Shown one piece after another: positions 27,944 through 38,623 of a stretch of DNA of 64,000 nucleotides; the stretch's first letter is position 1, and every line of letters begins with the position of its first letter. This stretch comes from Bauldia sp. Its GTDB lineage: Bacteria > Pseudomonadota > Alphaproteobacteria > Rhizobiales > Kaistiaceae. The stretch spans positions 2,430,237 through 2,494,236 of the forward strand of contig JBBCGQ010000001.1 in assembly GCA_037200845.1 (NCBI GenBank). Reading direction: 5' to 3'. The notes below the pieces were generated by a model. It was not told the origin of the DNA. It did no database searches and was given only the letters and a program-made list of their open reading frames with translations. Position numbers and translations under genes: made by a program.

Positions 27944-29730
27944 ACCAGCATCCTTCCGGCTTTCCCGATGGCGTTCTGGATCGCCTCGGCGCTGACTTCG
28001 GCGCCGAGCAGCATCTCGTTGTGCGCCTTGCCCGACGGGATCATCGGGAAGCAGTTGGCAAGCGCCGCGACGCGGCAGTCGAACAGCACCGGCTTGTCGA
28101 CCGAGATCATCTCCTCGATCGCATCGTCGAGCTCGTCCGGCTTCTCCGCCCGGATGCCGACGCCGCCATAGGCCTCCGCGAGCTTCACGAAATCGGGCAG
28201 CGACTCCATGTACGAATGCGACAGCCGGTTGCCGTGGAGCAGCTCCTGCCACTGGCGCACCATGCCCATGTACTGATTGTTGAGAATGAAAATCTTGATC
28301 GGCAGGTCGTGCTGCACGGCCGTCGACATCTCCTGCATCGTCATCAGCACGGAGGCATCGCCGGCAATATCGATGACCAGCGACTTCGGATGCGCCACCT
28401 GCACGCCGACCGCCGACGGCAGGCCGTAGCCCATCGTGCCGAGCCCGCCCGACGTCATCCACCGCTTCGGCTCCTCGAAGTGGAAGAACTGCGCCGCCCA
28501 CATCTGGTGCTGGCCGACCTCGGTGGTGATGTAGACGTCCTTGCCTCTGGTCAGCGCGTAGAGCCGCTCGATCGCGTACTGCGGCATGATGATGTCGCGG
28601 TTCGGCTTGTAGGCGAGGCAGTTGACCGCCCGCCACTTGTCGATCTGCGCCCACCACGCCTTGTGCGCCGCCTTGTCCAGCGTCGGCTTCATCTGCTTCC
28701 AGACGGCGAGCATGTCTTCCAGCACGTTGGCGACGTCGCCGATGATCGGGATGTCGACGTGGATGTTCTTGTTGATCGACGACGGGTCGATGTCGATGTG
28801 GATCTTCTTCGAGCCCGGCGAGAATGCGTTGATGCGCCCGGTGATGCGGTCGTCGAAACGCGCGCCGACGCACACCATCACGTCGCAGTCGTGCATGGCA
28901 TTGTTGGCCTCGAACATGCCGTGCATGCCGAGCATGCCGAGCCACTGCTTGTCGGCGGCCGGATAGGCGCCGAGGCCCATCAGCGTCGAGGTGATCGGGT
29001 AGCCGGTCGTGCGCACGAATTCGCGCAGCAGCGCCGTCGCCTTCGGGCCGGAATTGATGACGCCGCCGCCGGTGTAGAAGATCGGTTTCTTCGCCTTGGC
29101 GATCAGCTCGACCGCGGCGCGGATGGCGCGCTCGTCGCCCTTGACCCGCGGATGATACGTCTTGTGCTCGACCTCGCCCGGCGGAACATAGGTGCCGGTC
29201 GCGAACATCACGTCCTTCGGGATATCGACCAGCACCGGACCCGGCCGGCCATGCGTCGCGACATAGAAGGCTTCGTGGATGACGCGCGCCAGGTCGTTGA
29301 CGTCGCGGACCAGCCAGTTGTGCTTGGTGGCCGGCCGCGTGATGCCGACCGTGTCGGCCTCCTGGAAGGCATCGTTGCCGATGAGATGCGTCGCCACCTG
29401 GCCGGTGAAGCAGACCATCGGGATCGAATCCATCAGCGCGTCGGCGAGCGGCGTCACCATGTTGGTCGCCCCCGGCCCGGACGTGACCAGCACGACCCCC
29501 GGCTTGCCGGTCGAGCGCGCGTAGCCCTCGGCGGCATGGCCAGCCCCCTGCTCGTGCCGGACCAGGATGTGGCGGATTTTGTCCTGCTGGACGAGTTCGT
29601 CGTAGATCGGCAGCACGGCCCCGCCGGGATACCCGAAGATATCCTTCACGCCCTGGTCGATGAGGGCCTGCACCACCATCAGGGCGCCGGTCATCTGCCG
29701 TTTGCCGGATTCGCTGCCGTTCCGCTTCAT
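27940..29730 (-). CDS. ilvI: Acetolactate synthase large (catalytic) subunit
   Basis: A 596-residue thiamine-diphosphate enzyme making acetolactate and acetohydroxybutyrate, the first common step for valine, leucine and isoleucine. The catalytic Glu lies in RHEQGAGHAAEGYARSTGK, and the GDASVLMTMQEMSTAV..ILNNQYMGMVRQWQ region binds thiamine diphosphate and metal. A short Lys/Arg-rich N-terminal extension is normal. The ribosome site is GGAG. Upstream is a leader peptide and terminator, so transcription is probably attenuated by branched-chain amino acids. Confidence 0.97.
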   Translation of the reverse strand: MKRNGSESGKRQMTGALMVVQALIDQGVKDIFGYPGGAVLPIYDELVQQDKIRHILVRHEQGAGHAAEGYARSTGKPGVVLVTSGPGATNMVTPLADALMDSIPMVCFTGQVATHLIGNDAFQEADTVGITRPATKHNWLVRDVNDLARVIHEAFYVATHGRPGPVLVDIPKDVMFATGTYVPPGEVEHKTYHPRVKGDERAIRAAVELIAKAKKPIFYTGGGVINSGPKATALLREFVRTTGYPITSTLMGLGAYPAADKQWLGMLGMHGMFEANNAMHDCDVMVCVGARFDDRITGRINAFSPGSKKIHIDIDPSSINKNIHVDIPIIGDVANVLEDMLAVWKQMKPTLDKAAHKAWWAQIDKWRAVNCLAYKPNRDIIMPQYAIERLYALTRGKDVYITTEVGQHQMWAAQFFHFEEPKRWMTSGGLGTMGYGLPSAVGVQVAHPKSLVIDIAGDASVLMTMQEMSTAVQHDLPIKIFILNNQYMGMVRQWQELLHGNRLSHSYMESLPDFVKLAEAYGGVGIRAEKPDELDDAIEEMISVDKPVLFDCRVAALANCFPMIPSGKAHNEMLLGAEVSAEAIQNAIGKAGRMLV

Positions 29731-29798
29731 GTTCCGCTCCGTGGGGCGCTGCCGCCCGTTCCTTAGTCTTGTTCCGTTACCTGGCCCTTTCGGCCAAT

Positions 29799-29825
29799 AA
29801 AAAAGGCCCCGGAAGGGCCTGTTTT
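29799..29825 (-). terminator. ilvIH attenuator terminator
   Basis: On the minus strand AGGCCC-TTCCG-GGGCCT is followed by six T residues, about 70 bases before the ilvI start and 27 bases after the leader stop. Its place between a branched-chain leader peptide and ilvI marks it as an attenuator. A long hairpin built from CGCGCACCAGC (in the leader) and GCTGGTGCGCG lies just upstream. Confidence 0.85.
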
Positions 29826-29851
29826 TCGCGCACCAGCTTGCTCCGGCGACC

Positions 29852-29905
29852 CTATGGGGCCGCCCGGCTGGTGCGCGTTCCTACGAGGAGAATGACGTTC
29901 GACAT
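29852..29905 (-). CDS. ilvL: ilvIH leader peptide (17 residues)
   Basis: MSNVILLVGTRTSRAAP: codons 4-8 are Val-Ile-Leu-Leu-Val (GTC ATT CTC CTC GTA), the three end products of the pathway. Codons 10-13 form one arm of a perfect 11-base inverted repeat whose other arm lies after the TAG. There is no Shine-Dalgarno; a promoter-like pair places the transcript start at or very near the ATG. Far too short for routine gene calling. Confidence 0.78.
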   Translation of the reverse strand: MSNVILLVGTRTSRAAP

Positions 29906-29914
29906 GGGGGCTTA

Positions 29915-29941
29915 TTTATGCGGGTCGGGGGCGAAGGTCAA
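29915..29941 (-). promoter_or_regulatory. Putative promoter of the ilvIH leader
   Basis: On the minus strand TTGACC (29941-29936) and CATAAA (29920-29915) with a 15-base spacer (or 17 to the shifted TAAATA). Transcription would start about ten bases on, next to the leader ATG at 29905, giving a nearly leaderless mRNA. Confidence 0.55.
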
Positions 29942-29976
29942 CGGCGGCGTATGTCGCGGGATAGGCGGTCGCCCCG

Positions 29977-30125
29977 TGAGAGACGCCCCTCCCCAAACGG
30001 CCTTCGGCCGTTTGACCCTCCCACGAGGGGAGGGTTCGCTCTGCTGCATGACCCAGACTCCACTTGAGCCCTCCCCTTGTGGGAGGGCCAAAACCGCACT
30101 TCGCGGTTTTGGGGAGGGGTGTCCT
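29977..30125. repeat. Composite palindromic repeat (REPIN-like), copy 2
   Basis: Same build as the copy at 179-327: AAACGGCC-TTCG-GGCCGTTT, CCCTCCCACGAGGGGAGGG, a variable middle of about 35 bases, then the inverted unit ending GGTTTTGGGGAGGGGTG. It lies immediately past the miaA stop. Confidence 0.85.
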
Positions 30126-30135
30126 CCCCTCGCCG

Positions 30136-31002
30136 CTAAGCGTCCGCCCAATCCGCCATCTGGTTCCGGATCCACGTCATCTGCCGCTTGGCATAGCGCC
30201 GCGTCTCCGTCTTCATCGCGGCGACGGCCTCGTCGAGCGACATCTTGCCGGCGATGTGCGCCATCAATTCGCGCACCCCGATCGCCTTCATCGCCGGCAT
30301 CGCGGGATCGAGATTGAATGCGGCAAGCGCCCGCACCTCCTCGATCGCGCCGCCATGCACCATCGCCTCCGTCCGTGCCGCAATGCGCCGGTGGAGTTCG
30401 GCCCGCTCGGGCAGAACGATCCGCCGCTCGACCCGCGCGGGATCGACCAGCGGCGACTGCGTGCCGGTCCGCTGCCACGCGGCAAGCGACAGGCCGGTGG
30501 CGGTGAATACCTCCAGCGCGCGCACGATGCGCGAACGGTCCGAGGGCCGGATTGCCGCCGCGTCCTCGGGATCGGCATCGGCGAGCATCAGGTGAAGCGC
30601 CGCCGTCTCGACCCCGTCGATGTCGCGCGCGATTGCGGCGCGTACGTCCGCGGGAATGGGTGGCACCGTGACCAGACCCTCGAGCAGCGCCTTGAAATAG
30701 AGCCCGGTGCCGCCGACGACGACCGCCGTGCGCCCCTGCTGCTGCGCCTCGGCCAGTACGAGGGCGACCTCCGCCAGCCAGGTGCCGACCGAGTAGCGGG
30801 TCGCCGCACTGACGTGGCCGTAGAGCCGATGCGGCGCTGCGATCTCGTCCTCAGCCGACGGCCGTGCGCTGACGATGCGCAATTCGCGATAGACCTGCAT
30901 CGAGTCGGCGTTGACAACGACGCCGTCGCGCTCCGCCGCGATCTCCAGCGCCAGCCGCGACTTGCCGCTCGCGGTAGGCCCGGCGATGAGAACCACCGTC
31001 AT
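30136..31002 (-). CDS. miaA: tRNA dimethylallyltransferase
   Basis: A 288-residue enzyme adding a dimethylallyl group to A37 of tRNAs that read UNN codons. The P-loop GPTASGKSRLALEIA, NADSMQVYRELRIVSARPS, PHRLYGHVSAATRYSVGTW, VVGGTGLYFKALLEGL and the C-terminal ETRRYAKRQMTWIRNQM are diagnostic. It overlaps the upstream methyltransferase gene by four bases (ATGA) on the same strand. Confidence 0.97.
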   Translation of the reverse strand: MTVVLIAGPTASGKSRLALEIAAERDGVVVNADSMQVYRELRIVSARPSAEDEIAAPHRLYGHVSAATRYSVGTWLAEVALVLAEAQQQGRTAVVVGGTGLYFKALLEGLVTVPPIPADVRAAIARDIDGVETAALHLMLADADPEDAAAIRPSDRSRIVRALEVFTATGLSLAAWQRTGTQSPLVDPARVERRIVLPERAELHRRIAARTEAMVHGGAIEEVRALAAFNLDPAMPAMKAIGVRELMAHIAGKMSLDEAVAAMKTETRRYAKRQMTWIRNQMADWADA

Positions 31003-31805
31003 GCAACATTGCTCTCGACGTGCAGCACGCGTTTGAAGTCGATGGCCCTCTTGCCGTCCCCTTCCGTCACGACGCTCTTGTAGGTCAGCACGAACGTGCC
31101 CGCGACAGCGAACGGTGGCCGCGTCAGGTCCAGCGCGTGATAGTTCCCGGCCGGGATATCGTGGTTGATGTCTTCCGCTTCCCGCAGCGGCGCGCCATTG
31201 GTGAGGAGCGCGTGGCGGTACCCGCCGATCTTGGGCAGGAACCGCTTGATGTCGTCGTTCGACCAGTGCTGCAGCACATCCTTCATCAGCAGAAGATCGG
31301 CGCGCGGCAAATCGATCGTGCGCGCGTCGCCCTCGATGAAGCGGATGCCGTCAGCGGTAAAGCGACTGGTATTCTCGAGAATGACTGCGGACACATCGAC
31401 GCCGGTGTAATCGACGCCCGTCCAATCAACAAGCCGGCCGAGCTCCCAGTCGCCGCAACCGATATCGACTACGCTGCGAATATTCTTGTCGCGCATGAAC
31501 GACACGAGGAAGTCGCGATACGGAGCTGTCGCTTTGCCGGTCGATCCGTAGCCTGACGACACCGCCGCTTCGTTGCCACGGCTGCCCCAGACCTCGGCTC
31601 GGTAGATCATGTCAAAAATCTCGTGGTGGGGCAGGTCAATGCCGCGGTGCGTCAAGTGCAGCCTGCGATAGCGCTTGAACGTCTCGACGTCTCTATATCC
31701 CGAAGCGAACAGGCGCCGGTACAGAGCTAGCGCGCCGTTCGGATTGCCGTGCACGGCCTGCCACTCCGCATCGCGAAGATGGCGCGCAACCATTTCTGGC
31801 TTCAT
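30999..31805 (-). CDS. Class I SAM-dependent methyltransferase
   Basis: A 268-residue protein: an N-terminal helical part (about 1-95) containing HGNPNGALALYRRLFASGYRD, then a Rossmann methyltransferase domain with SVVDIGCGDWELGRLVDW, VDYTGVDVS and DARTIDLPRADLLLMKDVLQHWSNDD. The substrate is unknown. It is translationally coupled to miaA. Two ATGs four codons apart (31805, 31793) are possible starts; neither has a strong ribosome site. The open frame continues upstream only as antisense to serB. Confidence 0.82.
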   Translation of the reverse strand: MKPEMVARHLRDAEWQAVHGNPNGALALYRRLFASGYRDVETFKRYRRLHLTHRGIDLPHHEIFDMIYRAEVWGSRGNEAAVSSGYGSTGKATAPYRDFLVSFMRDKNIRSVVDIGCGDWELGRLVDWTGVDYTGVDVSAVILENTSRFTADGIRFIEGDARTIDLPRADLLLMKDVLQHWSNDDIKRFLPKIGGYRHALLTNGAPLREAEDINHDIPAGNYHALDLTRPPFAVAGTFVLTYKSVVTEGDGKRAIDFKRVLHVESNVA

Positions 31806-31940
31806 TGCCACGCGTCCGACCCAAAGCCGCGACGCTACTTTAACGGGAAACCTTGCCGCTGCCATCCCATCTGTTATTACGACGCCGCCTCCATTCTGGC
31901 CCCGGGACCGGGCCGTTTCCGTCACGCCGGCGCAGGTGCC

Positions 31941-32831
31941 ATGACCGACTTCGTCGCGACGTTGATAGCCCGGCCGCAGAATGCCTCCGACCTCGAGGCG
32001 GCGGCGACGGCCTGCGGCGCGGCGGTGTCGGTCTCGCGGAGCGACGTGCTCGCCGCCAACGAAGCGATCGATCTTTTCTTTTCGTCGCCCGATTTCATCG
32101 AGACGCACCGTGCCACGCTCGAGGCGAAGATCGCCGGCCGCCCGGTCGATGTCGTCGTGCAGCCCGTCGCCAACCGGCGGAAGCGCCTGCTCGTCGCCGA
32201 CATGGACTCGACCATCATCGGCCAGGAATGCATCGACGATCTCGCCGACTTCGTCGGACTGAAGGCGAAGGTCGCCGCGATCACCGATCGCGCCATGCGC
32301 GGCGAGATCGAGTTCGAGCCGGCGCTGCGCGAGCGCGTCTCCCTCCTCGCCGGCCTGCCGGTGGACACCATCGACAAAGTCATCGCCGAGCGCGTGACGC
32401 TGAACCCCGGCGCGAAGGCGTTGGTGTGGACGATGCGCGCCAACGGCGCCACCGCCATCCTCGTCTCCGGCGGCTTCACAGCCTTCGCCGAGAAGGTCGC
32501 GGCCATGGTCGGCTTCAACGAGAGCCGCGCCAACGTGCTGCTCACCGCCCACGGCGAGCTCACCGGCAAGGTCGAGGAACCGATCCTAGGGCGGAGCGCG
32601 AAGCTCGCGACGCTGGAAGACGCCATGATCCGTCTCAGCATCCCGGAGGAGCGCACGCTCGCGGTCGGCGACGGCGCCAACGACCTCGCCATGATCCGCC
32701 GCGCCTCGCTGGGCGTCGCCTACCACGCCAAGCCAAAGGTGGCGGAGGCCGCCGCGGCGCGCATCGACCACGCCGACCTCACCGCCCTGCTCTACGCACA
32801 AGGCTACAAGCGCCATCAGTTCGTCGAATGA
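31941..32831 (+). CDS. serB: Phosphoserine phosphatase
   Basis: A 296-residue HAD phosphatase making serine from phosphoserine. The nucleophile is D87 in ADMDSTIIGQECIDDLADF (D89 second), followed by SGGFTAFAEKVA and VGDGANDLAMIRRASLGVAYHAKP. An N-terminal regulatory segment of about 80 residues is normal for this form. It overlaps the next GNAT gene by four bases. Confidence 0.96.
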   Translation: MTDFVATLIARPQNASDLEAAATACGAAVSVSRSDVLAANEAIDLFFSSPDFIETHRATLEAKIAGRPVDVVVQPVANRRKRLLVADMDSTIIGQECIDDLADFVGLKAKVAAITDRAMRGEIEFEPALRERVSLLAGLPVDTIDKVIAERVTLNPGAKALVWTMRANGATAILVSGGFTAFAEKVAAMVGFNESRANVLLTAHGELTGKVEEPILGRSAKLATLEDAMIRLSIPEERTLAVGDGANDLAMIRRASLGVAYHAKPKVAEAAAARIDHADLTALLYAQGYKRHQFVE

Positions 32832-33406
32832 CGGCGACGGTCCATATCGAAACGGAGCGCCTGCGCCTCCGCGACTGGATCGATGCCGACGCCGAACCCT
32901 TCGCCGCGCTCAACGCCGACCCGCGCGTCATGGAATTCTTCCCCGCAAAACTCGACCGCGCCGCGTCCGATGCCTTGATCGCGAAGATACGCGCCGCAAT
33001 CGCCGAGCGCGGCTACGGCCTCTATGCCGTCGAGGTCAAGGATACCGGCCAGTTCATCGGCTTCGTCGGGCTGGCGCACGCCGACTTCCCGCCCGTAGCG
33101 CCCGCGGTCGAGATCGGCTGGCGGCTGGCGCGCGAAGGCTGGGGCCAGGGCTACGCGAGCGAAGCGGCGGCCGCAGTTCGCGACCACGCCTTCGCCGATC
33201 TCGGCTTGCCGGAACTGGTGTCGTTCACCGCCGAATGGAACCGGCCGTCACGCCGCGTGATGGAGCGGATCGGCATGACGCGCGATCCGGCCGACGACTT
33301 CATCCATCCGCGCATCGCGCCCGGCCACAAGTTGGCGCCGCATGTGCTCTACCGCATCGACAAGCGGCAGTGGCCGGCGATCAAAGCAGTCGCCGGGCGC
33401 CGGTAA
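32828..33406 (+). CDS. GNAT-family N-acetyltransferase (RimJ/RimL type)
   Basis: A 192-residue acetyltransferase. ETERLRLRDWIDADAEPFAALNADPRVMEFF is the RimJ/RimL-like start; AVEIGWRLAREGWGQGYASEAAAAV is the acetyl-CoA-binding motif A. The acceptor (ribosomal protein, antibiotic or metabolite) is unknown. It starts inside the serB stop (ATGA), so it is co-translated with serB. Confidence 0.87.
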   Translation: MTATVHIETERLRLRDWIDADAEPFAALNADPRVMEFFPAKLDRAASDALIAKIRAAIAERGYGLYAVEVKDTGQFIGFVGLAHADFPPVAPAVEIGWRLAREGWGQGYASEAAAAVRDHAFADLGLPELVSFTAEWNRPSRRVMERIGMTRDPADDFIHPRIAPGHKLAPHVLYRIDKRQWPAIKAVAGRR

Positions 33407-33412
33407 TGAAAA

Positions 33413-33553
33413 CGCCGACCCTCCCCTTGAGGCAGGGTCAAAACCGCGGAACGGTTTTGGGGAGGGGTCGGGCTCTATCCCAAGCACCGGAACCCCCTAC
33501 CGAAACAGGCTTCGCCAGTTTCGACCTCCCCTCAAAGGGGGGAGTTGAGCCGA
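33413..33553. repeat. Composite palindromic repeat, rearranged copy 3
   Basis: CCCTCCCCTTGAGGCAGGG with AAAACCGCGGAACGGTTTTGGGGAGGGG lies first, then CGAAACAGGCTTCGCCAGTTTCG and CCTCCCCTCAAAGGGGGGAG. The two halves are those of copies 1 and 2 in the reverse order. It fills the gap between the convergent GNAT and degP genes. Confidence 0.75.
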
Positions 33554-33569
33554 GTTCCAGACTGCCGAC

Positions 33570-35168
<1,599 letters not shown>

Positions 35169-35284
35169 CAGCCTCTCCTCAAAGCGGCCGACCGCGGCCG
35201 CCCTCGCGACAACAATCATGCTGTAACTGGGGCGGAAAAGCGACCGCGTTTGCGGGCACTTTTCCGCGAGGCCCCGACGCCGCG

Positions 35285-35345
35285 CTCATCCCTGCGAAAG
35301 CGGAGAGGAGGTCTCCGCCTTCGGGGAAGGCGGAGAGGAGGTGCG
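35285..35345. repeat. Short direct and inverted repeat in the hflC-degP gap
   Basis: GCGGAGAGGAGGT occurs twice about 40 bases apart, with CTCCGCC-TTCGGGGAA-GGCGGAG forming a hairpin between them. The DUF2065 gene often found at this place in relatives is absent here; the 185-base gap shows no open frame for it. Confidence 0.55.
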
Positions 35346-35353
35346 CCTCCGAG

Positions 35354-36283
35354 CTAGGGCGTCGCCGGCTTTGCCGCCGCCGGAGGCACCGGAGTCCCCA
35401 GCGAATTGCCGAAGAAGCGGAAGAATTCCGAATCCGGCGAGATCAGCAGCCGCGTCGAGCCGGGCTTCAGCCCCGCCTGATACGCCAGCATCGAGCGGTA
35501 GAAGGCGAAGAAGTCCGGGTCCTGCCCGTACGCCGCCGCATAGATGCGGTTGCGCTCGGCTTCGCCGTCGCCCTGCAGGCGCGACGCCTCGCCGTTCGCC
35601 TCGGCCACGATCACCGTCGCCTGACGGTCGGCCTCGGCGCGGATGCGGCGGGCCGCCTGCTCGCCTTGCGCACGGATTTCCGTCGCCTGGCGCTGACGCT
35701 CGGTCTGCATCCGCTGGTAAATGGCCTGGCTGTTTTCCGCCGGCAGATCGGCCCGCCGGATTTTCACGTCGACCATCTGGATGCCGAAGCCGTTCGCCTC
35801 GCGATCGACCTGCTCGGTGATCTTCTTCATCAGGTCGGCGCGCTCGTCACGCACCAATTGGATGAAGGTCGCATCGCCGAGCACCCGGCGGATAGCGGAG
35901 TTGAGGATCAGCGACAGACGCTCGCGCGCCGATTCCTCGCTGCCCACCGACTGGTAGAACAGCAACGCGTTGGTAATGCGGTAGCGGCCGAAGGCATCGA
36001 CCACGAGCCGCTTCTGATCCGACGCAATGACCTCCAGCGGCGGCGAGTCGAGATCGAGGATACGCTTCTCGAAATAGACGACGTTGTCGATGAGCGGCAG
36101 CTTGTAATAGAGGCCGGGCTGCGTGACCGGCTGCAGGTCTCCGCCGACCGGCGCCACCACCTGGCCGAAGCGCAAGACAAGCGCCTGCTGCGTCTGGTCG
36201 ACGATGAAGACGCTCACATAGAGAAGGAACGCCAGGATGACGACGACGGCGACGCCGACGCCCGAGAAGATTGTCCGTCTCAT
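35354..36283 (-). CDS. hflC: HflC, SPFH-family modulator of FtsH
   Basis: A 309-residue inner-membrane protein: one N-terminal transmembrane helix (about 5-27), an SPFH/band 7 domain exposed to the periplasm (QQALVLRFGQVVAPVG, NSAIRRVLGDATFIQL), and a coiled coil (about 200-240). With HflK it forms the large cage around FtsH. The C-terminus is Pro/Ala rich. Its start overlaps the hflK stop by four bases. Confidence 0.95.
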   Translation of the reverse strand: MRRTIFSGVGVAVVVILAFLLYVSVFIVDQTQQALVLRFGQVVAPVGGDLQPVTQPGLYYKLPLIDNVVYFEKRILDLDSPPLEVIASDQKRLVVDAFGRYRITNALLFYQSVGSEESARERLSLILNSAIRRVLGDATFIQLVRDERADLMKKITEQVDREANGFGIQMVDVKIRRADLPAENSQAIYQRMQTERQRQATEIRAQGEQAARRIRAEADRQATVIVAEANGEASRLQGDGEAERNRIYAAAYGQDPDFFAFYRSMLAYQAGLKPGSTRLLISPDSEFFRFFGNSLGTPVPPAAAKPATP

Positions 36284-37428
36284 TGGCCGTCTCCCGTCGT
36301 CGAGGAAGACGAAACCGGCGGCGGCGGCGCGCTGCGGGTCGTGCTGAACTGGTCGAGCGGCAGGTACGGCACGACGCCCGAGGCGCCGGCAGCCCCCTCG
36401 CCGACGATGACCTTATCGACGCCGCCCAGCACCTGCTCCATCGTCTCGAGGTACATGCGCCGGCGGGTCACGTCCGGCGACGCCTTGTAGCTCTGATAGA
36501 CCTTATCGAAGCGTTCCGCCTGGCCTTCCGCCTCGGCGATGATCTGGTCGCGGTAGGCGTTGGCGGCCTCGGTGATCTGCGAAGCCCGGCCGCGCGCTTC
36601 CGGCACCACCTTGTTGGCGTAGGTCTGCGCCTCGTTCTGGATGCGCTCCTGGTCGGCGCGCGCCGCCTGCACGTCGCGGAACGACGCGATGACGTCGCCC
36701 GGCGGATCGACCTTCAGCAACTGCACCTGCGTAATCATGATGCCCGAGCCGAACTCGTCGAGCGTGCCCTGGATCAGCTTCTGCACGTTGGTCTCGGTGA
36801 TCTGGCGTGCCTGCGTCAGCACGGCCGCGATGTCGGACTGGCCGACGACCTCGCGCATCGCGCTCTCGGCGACGGCCTTCACCGTGCCGTCGGGGTCCTG
36901 CATGTTGAAGACATACTTCGCCGCGTCGTTGATCTTCCAGAAGACGGTGAAGTCGATGTCGACGATGTTTTCGTCGCCGGTCAGCATCAGCGACTCTTCC
37001 GGAATGTCGCGGCCGCTGCCGCGGTCGTCCTGGCCGATGGTGACGCGGTTGACCGTCGTCACCTCGGGCGTGAACACCGTCTCGATCGGATACGGCAGGC
37101 GCAGGTTCAGGCCCGGCCGCGCATCGCGCGAATAGGAACCGAAACGGAGGACGACGCCCTCCTCGTTCTGCGCGACACGGAAGGTGAAGAAGAAATACGC
37201 GGCGAACGCGACGACCAGCGCCAGGATCGCGATCAGCGTTACCGGATTGACGTTGCGCCCGCCGCCGCCCGGCAGCACGCGGCGCAGTCTGTCCTGGCTG
37301 CGGCGGAGAAGCTCTTCGAGGTCTGGCGGGCTCGACCCCCCGCCGCTGCCCGGGTTGCGCGGGCCCTGCCCCCACGGACCGCCGTTGCCGCCTTTCCAGC
37401 CACCGCTGGCGTGAATGATACCGGGCAT
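36280..37428 (-). CDS. hflK: HflK, SPFH-family modulator of FtsH
   Basis: A 382-residue partner of HflC. The Gly/Pro/Trp-rich N-terminus (GWKGGNGGPWGQGPRNPG) precedes one transmembrane helix (about 60-85), the SPFH domain (EEGVVLRFGSYSRDARPGLNLRLPYPIE) and a coiled coil. The start has AAGGAG five bases upstream. Order hflK-hflC-degP places membrane and periplasmic quality control in one transcript. Confidence 0.95.
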   Translation of the reverse strand: MPGIIHASGGWKGGNGGPWGQGPRNPGSGGGSSPPDLEELLRRSQDRLRRVLPGGGGRNVNPVTLIAILALVVAFAAYFFFTFRVAQNEEGVVLRFGSYSRDARPGLNLRLPYPIETVFTPEVTTVNRVTIGQDDRGSGRDIPEESLMLTGDENIVDIDFTVFWKINDAAKYVFNMQDPDGTVKAVAESAMREVVGQSDIAAVLTQARQITETNVQKLIQGTLDEFGSGIMITQVQLLKVDPPGDVIASFRDVQAARADQERIQNEAQTYANKVVPEARGRASQITEAANAYRDQIIAEAEGQAERFDKVYQSYKASPDVTRRRMYLETMEQVLGGVDKVIVGEGAAGASGVVPYLPLDQFSTTRSAPPPPVSSSSTTGDGQ

Positions 37429-37571
37429 TGCGCTCCTTAAGGGGCTGTCAGCGCAGGGTTTTGCGCTTCGGGCGGGCAATCATGCTGTCCGGCCGGGGTT
37501 ATAGCAACCTCGGCCACCCATGCAACGTGAGGGGCGTGGCATCACTTGGGTAGCGGCGGGGCGACTGTCAA

Positions 37572-38099
37572 CTAAACAGGCAGCGGCGCCACCCGGTCAT
37601 AGATAACGAAGGTCGTCGGCGCGGTGTCTTTTTCCCCGACGCCGATGCGCTCCGACGACGCGCCGCGCCACACGGCGGGATCGATCGGCGGAAAGCGCGC
37701 GTCGCCGTCCGGCGACGCCTCGACATGCGTGATGTAGAGGCGATCCGCGCGCTCCAGCGTCGCCGCGTAAATCTCGCCGCCGCCGATAACCATGATCTCA
37801 CCGACGCCGGCCACCTCGGCACGGGTCGTGGCAACCGACAGCGCCGCCTCGAGGTCGGGCACGAACACGACGCCCTCGGTTGCAGCGCCGGGACGATGCG
37901 TCACGACGATGTTGGTGCGCCCGGGCAGCGGCTTGCCGATGGACTCGTATGTCTTGCGGCCCATGACGATCGGCTTGCCCATGGTCAGCCGCTTGAAGCG
38001 CTGCGCGTCGGTCGACAGCCGCCACGGCATCTTGCCCGCCGCGCCGATCACGCCGTTCCGCGCGACCGCCGCGATGAGCGCGATGCGCGGGCGGCTCAC
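37572..38099 (-). CDS. folA: Dihydrofolate reductase
   Basis: A 175-residue NADPH enzyme reducing dihydrofolate. IALIAAVARNGVIGAAGKMPWRLSTD holds the active-site residues, followed by MGRKTYESIGKPLPGRTNIVVTHRP and MVIGGGEIYAATL. It starts with GTG overlapping the stop of the UPF0114 gene (GTGA). It sits close to thyA, which produces the dihydrofolate it recycles. Confidence 0.95.
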   Translation of the reverse strand: MSRPRIALIAAVARNGVIGAAGKMPWRLSTDAQRFKRLTMGKPIVMGRKTYESIGKPLPGRTNIVVTHRPGAATEGVVFVPDLEAALSVATTRAEVAGVGEIMVIGGGEIYAATLERADRLYITHVEASPDGDARFPPIDPAVWRGASSERIGVGEKDTAPTTFVIYDRVAPLPV

Positions 38100-38608
38100 G
38101 GCTGCTTCGGTTCCTTGGTCTTGGACGAGATGCGGTCGACGACCGCGAGCAGCAGCGCCGACACGACGAAGGTGATGTGCAGGATCGTCGCCCAGCGGAT
38201 CTGGTCCTCGCTGTACTTCCCGAGGTTCAGGAAAATCTGCAGGAGATGGATCGACGAGATGGCGACGATCGACGACGCCACCTTGATCTTGAGGCTGCCC
38301 GCGTCGAGCTTGCCCAGCCACGACAATTCGTTGGCGGCGTTCTCGAAGCGGCTGACGTAGTTCTCGTAGGACGAGATCATCACCATCACCAGCAGCGAGG
38401 CGACCAGCGCCGCGTCGATCAGCGACAGCATGGCGAGGATCATCTCGTCCTCGCCGTAATCGACGACATGCGCCGCGACATCGAAGAACTTGAGCACGAA
38501 CGAAACCGCATAGACGATGAGCGCCAGACCGAGGCCGCCGTAGAAGACGACCAGAATCCAGCGCGCCGCCATGATCAGCTTCTCGATCGCGGACTCGATC
38601 TCCTTCAC
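38096..38608 (-). CDS. UPF0114/YqhA-family membrane protein
   Basis: A 170-residue protein with four hydrophobic segments and the family core MILAMLSLIDAALVASLLVMVMISSYENYVSRF. Function unknown. It starts at GTG with GAGGAGA seven bases upstream. It lies between thyA and folA, and folA overlaps its stop, so the three are likely one operon. Confidence 0.9.
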   Translation of the reverse strand: MKEIESAIEKLIMAARWILVVFYGGLGLALIVYAVSFVLKFFDVAAHVVDYGEDEMILAMLSLIDAALVASLLVMVMISSYENYVSRFENAANELSWLGKLDAGSLKIKVASSIVAISSIHLLQIFLNLGKYSEDQIRWATILHITFVVSALLLAVVDRISSKTKEPKQP

Positions 38609-38623
38609 GCCCGTCTCCTCAGC

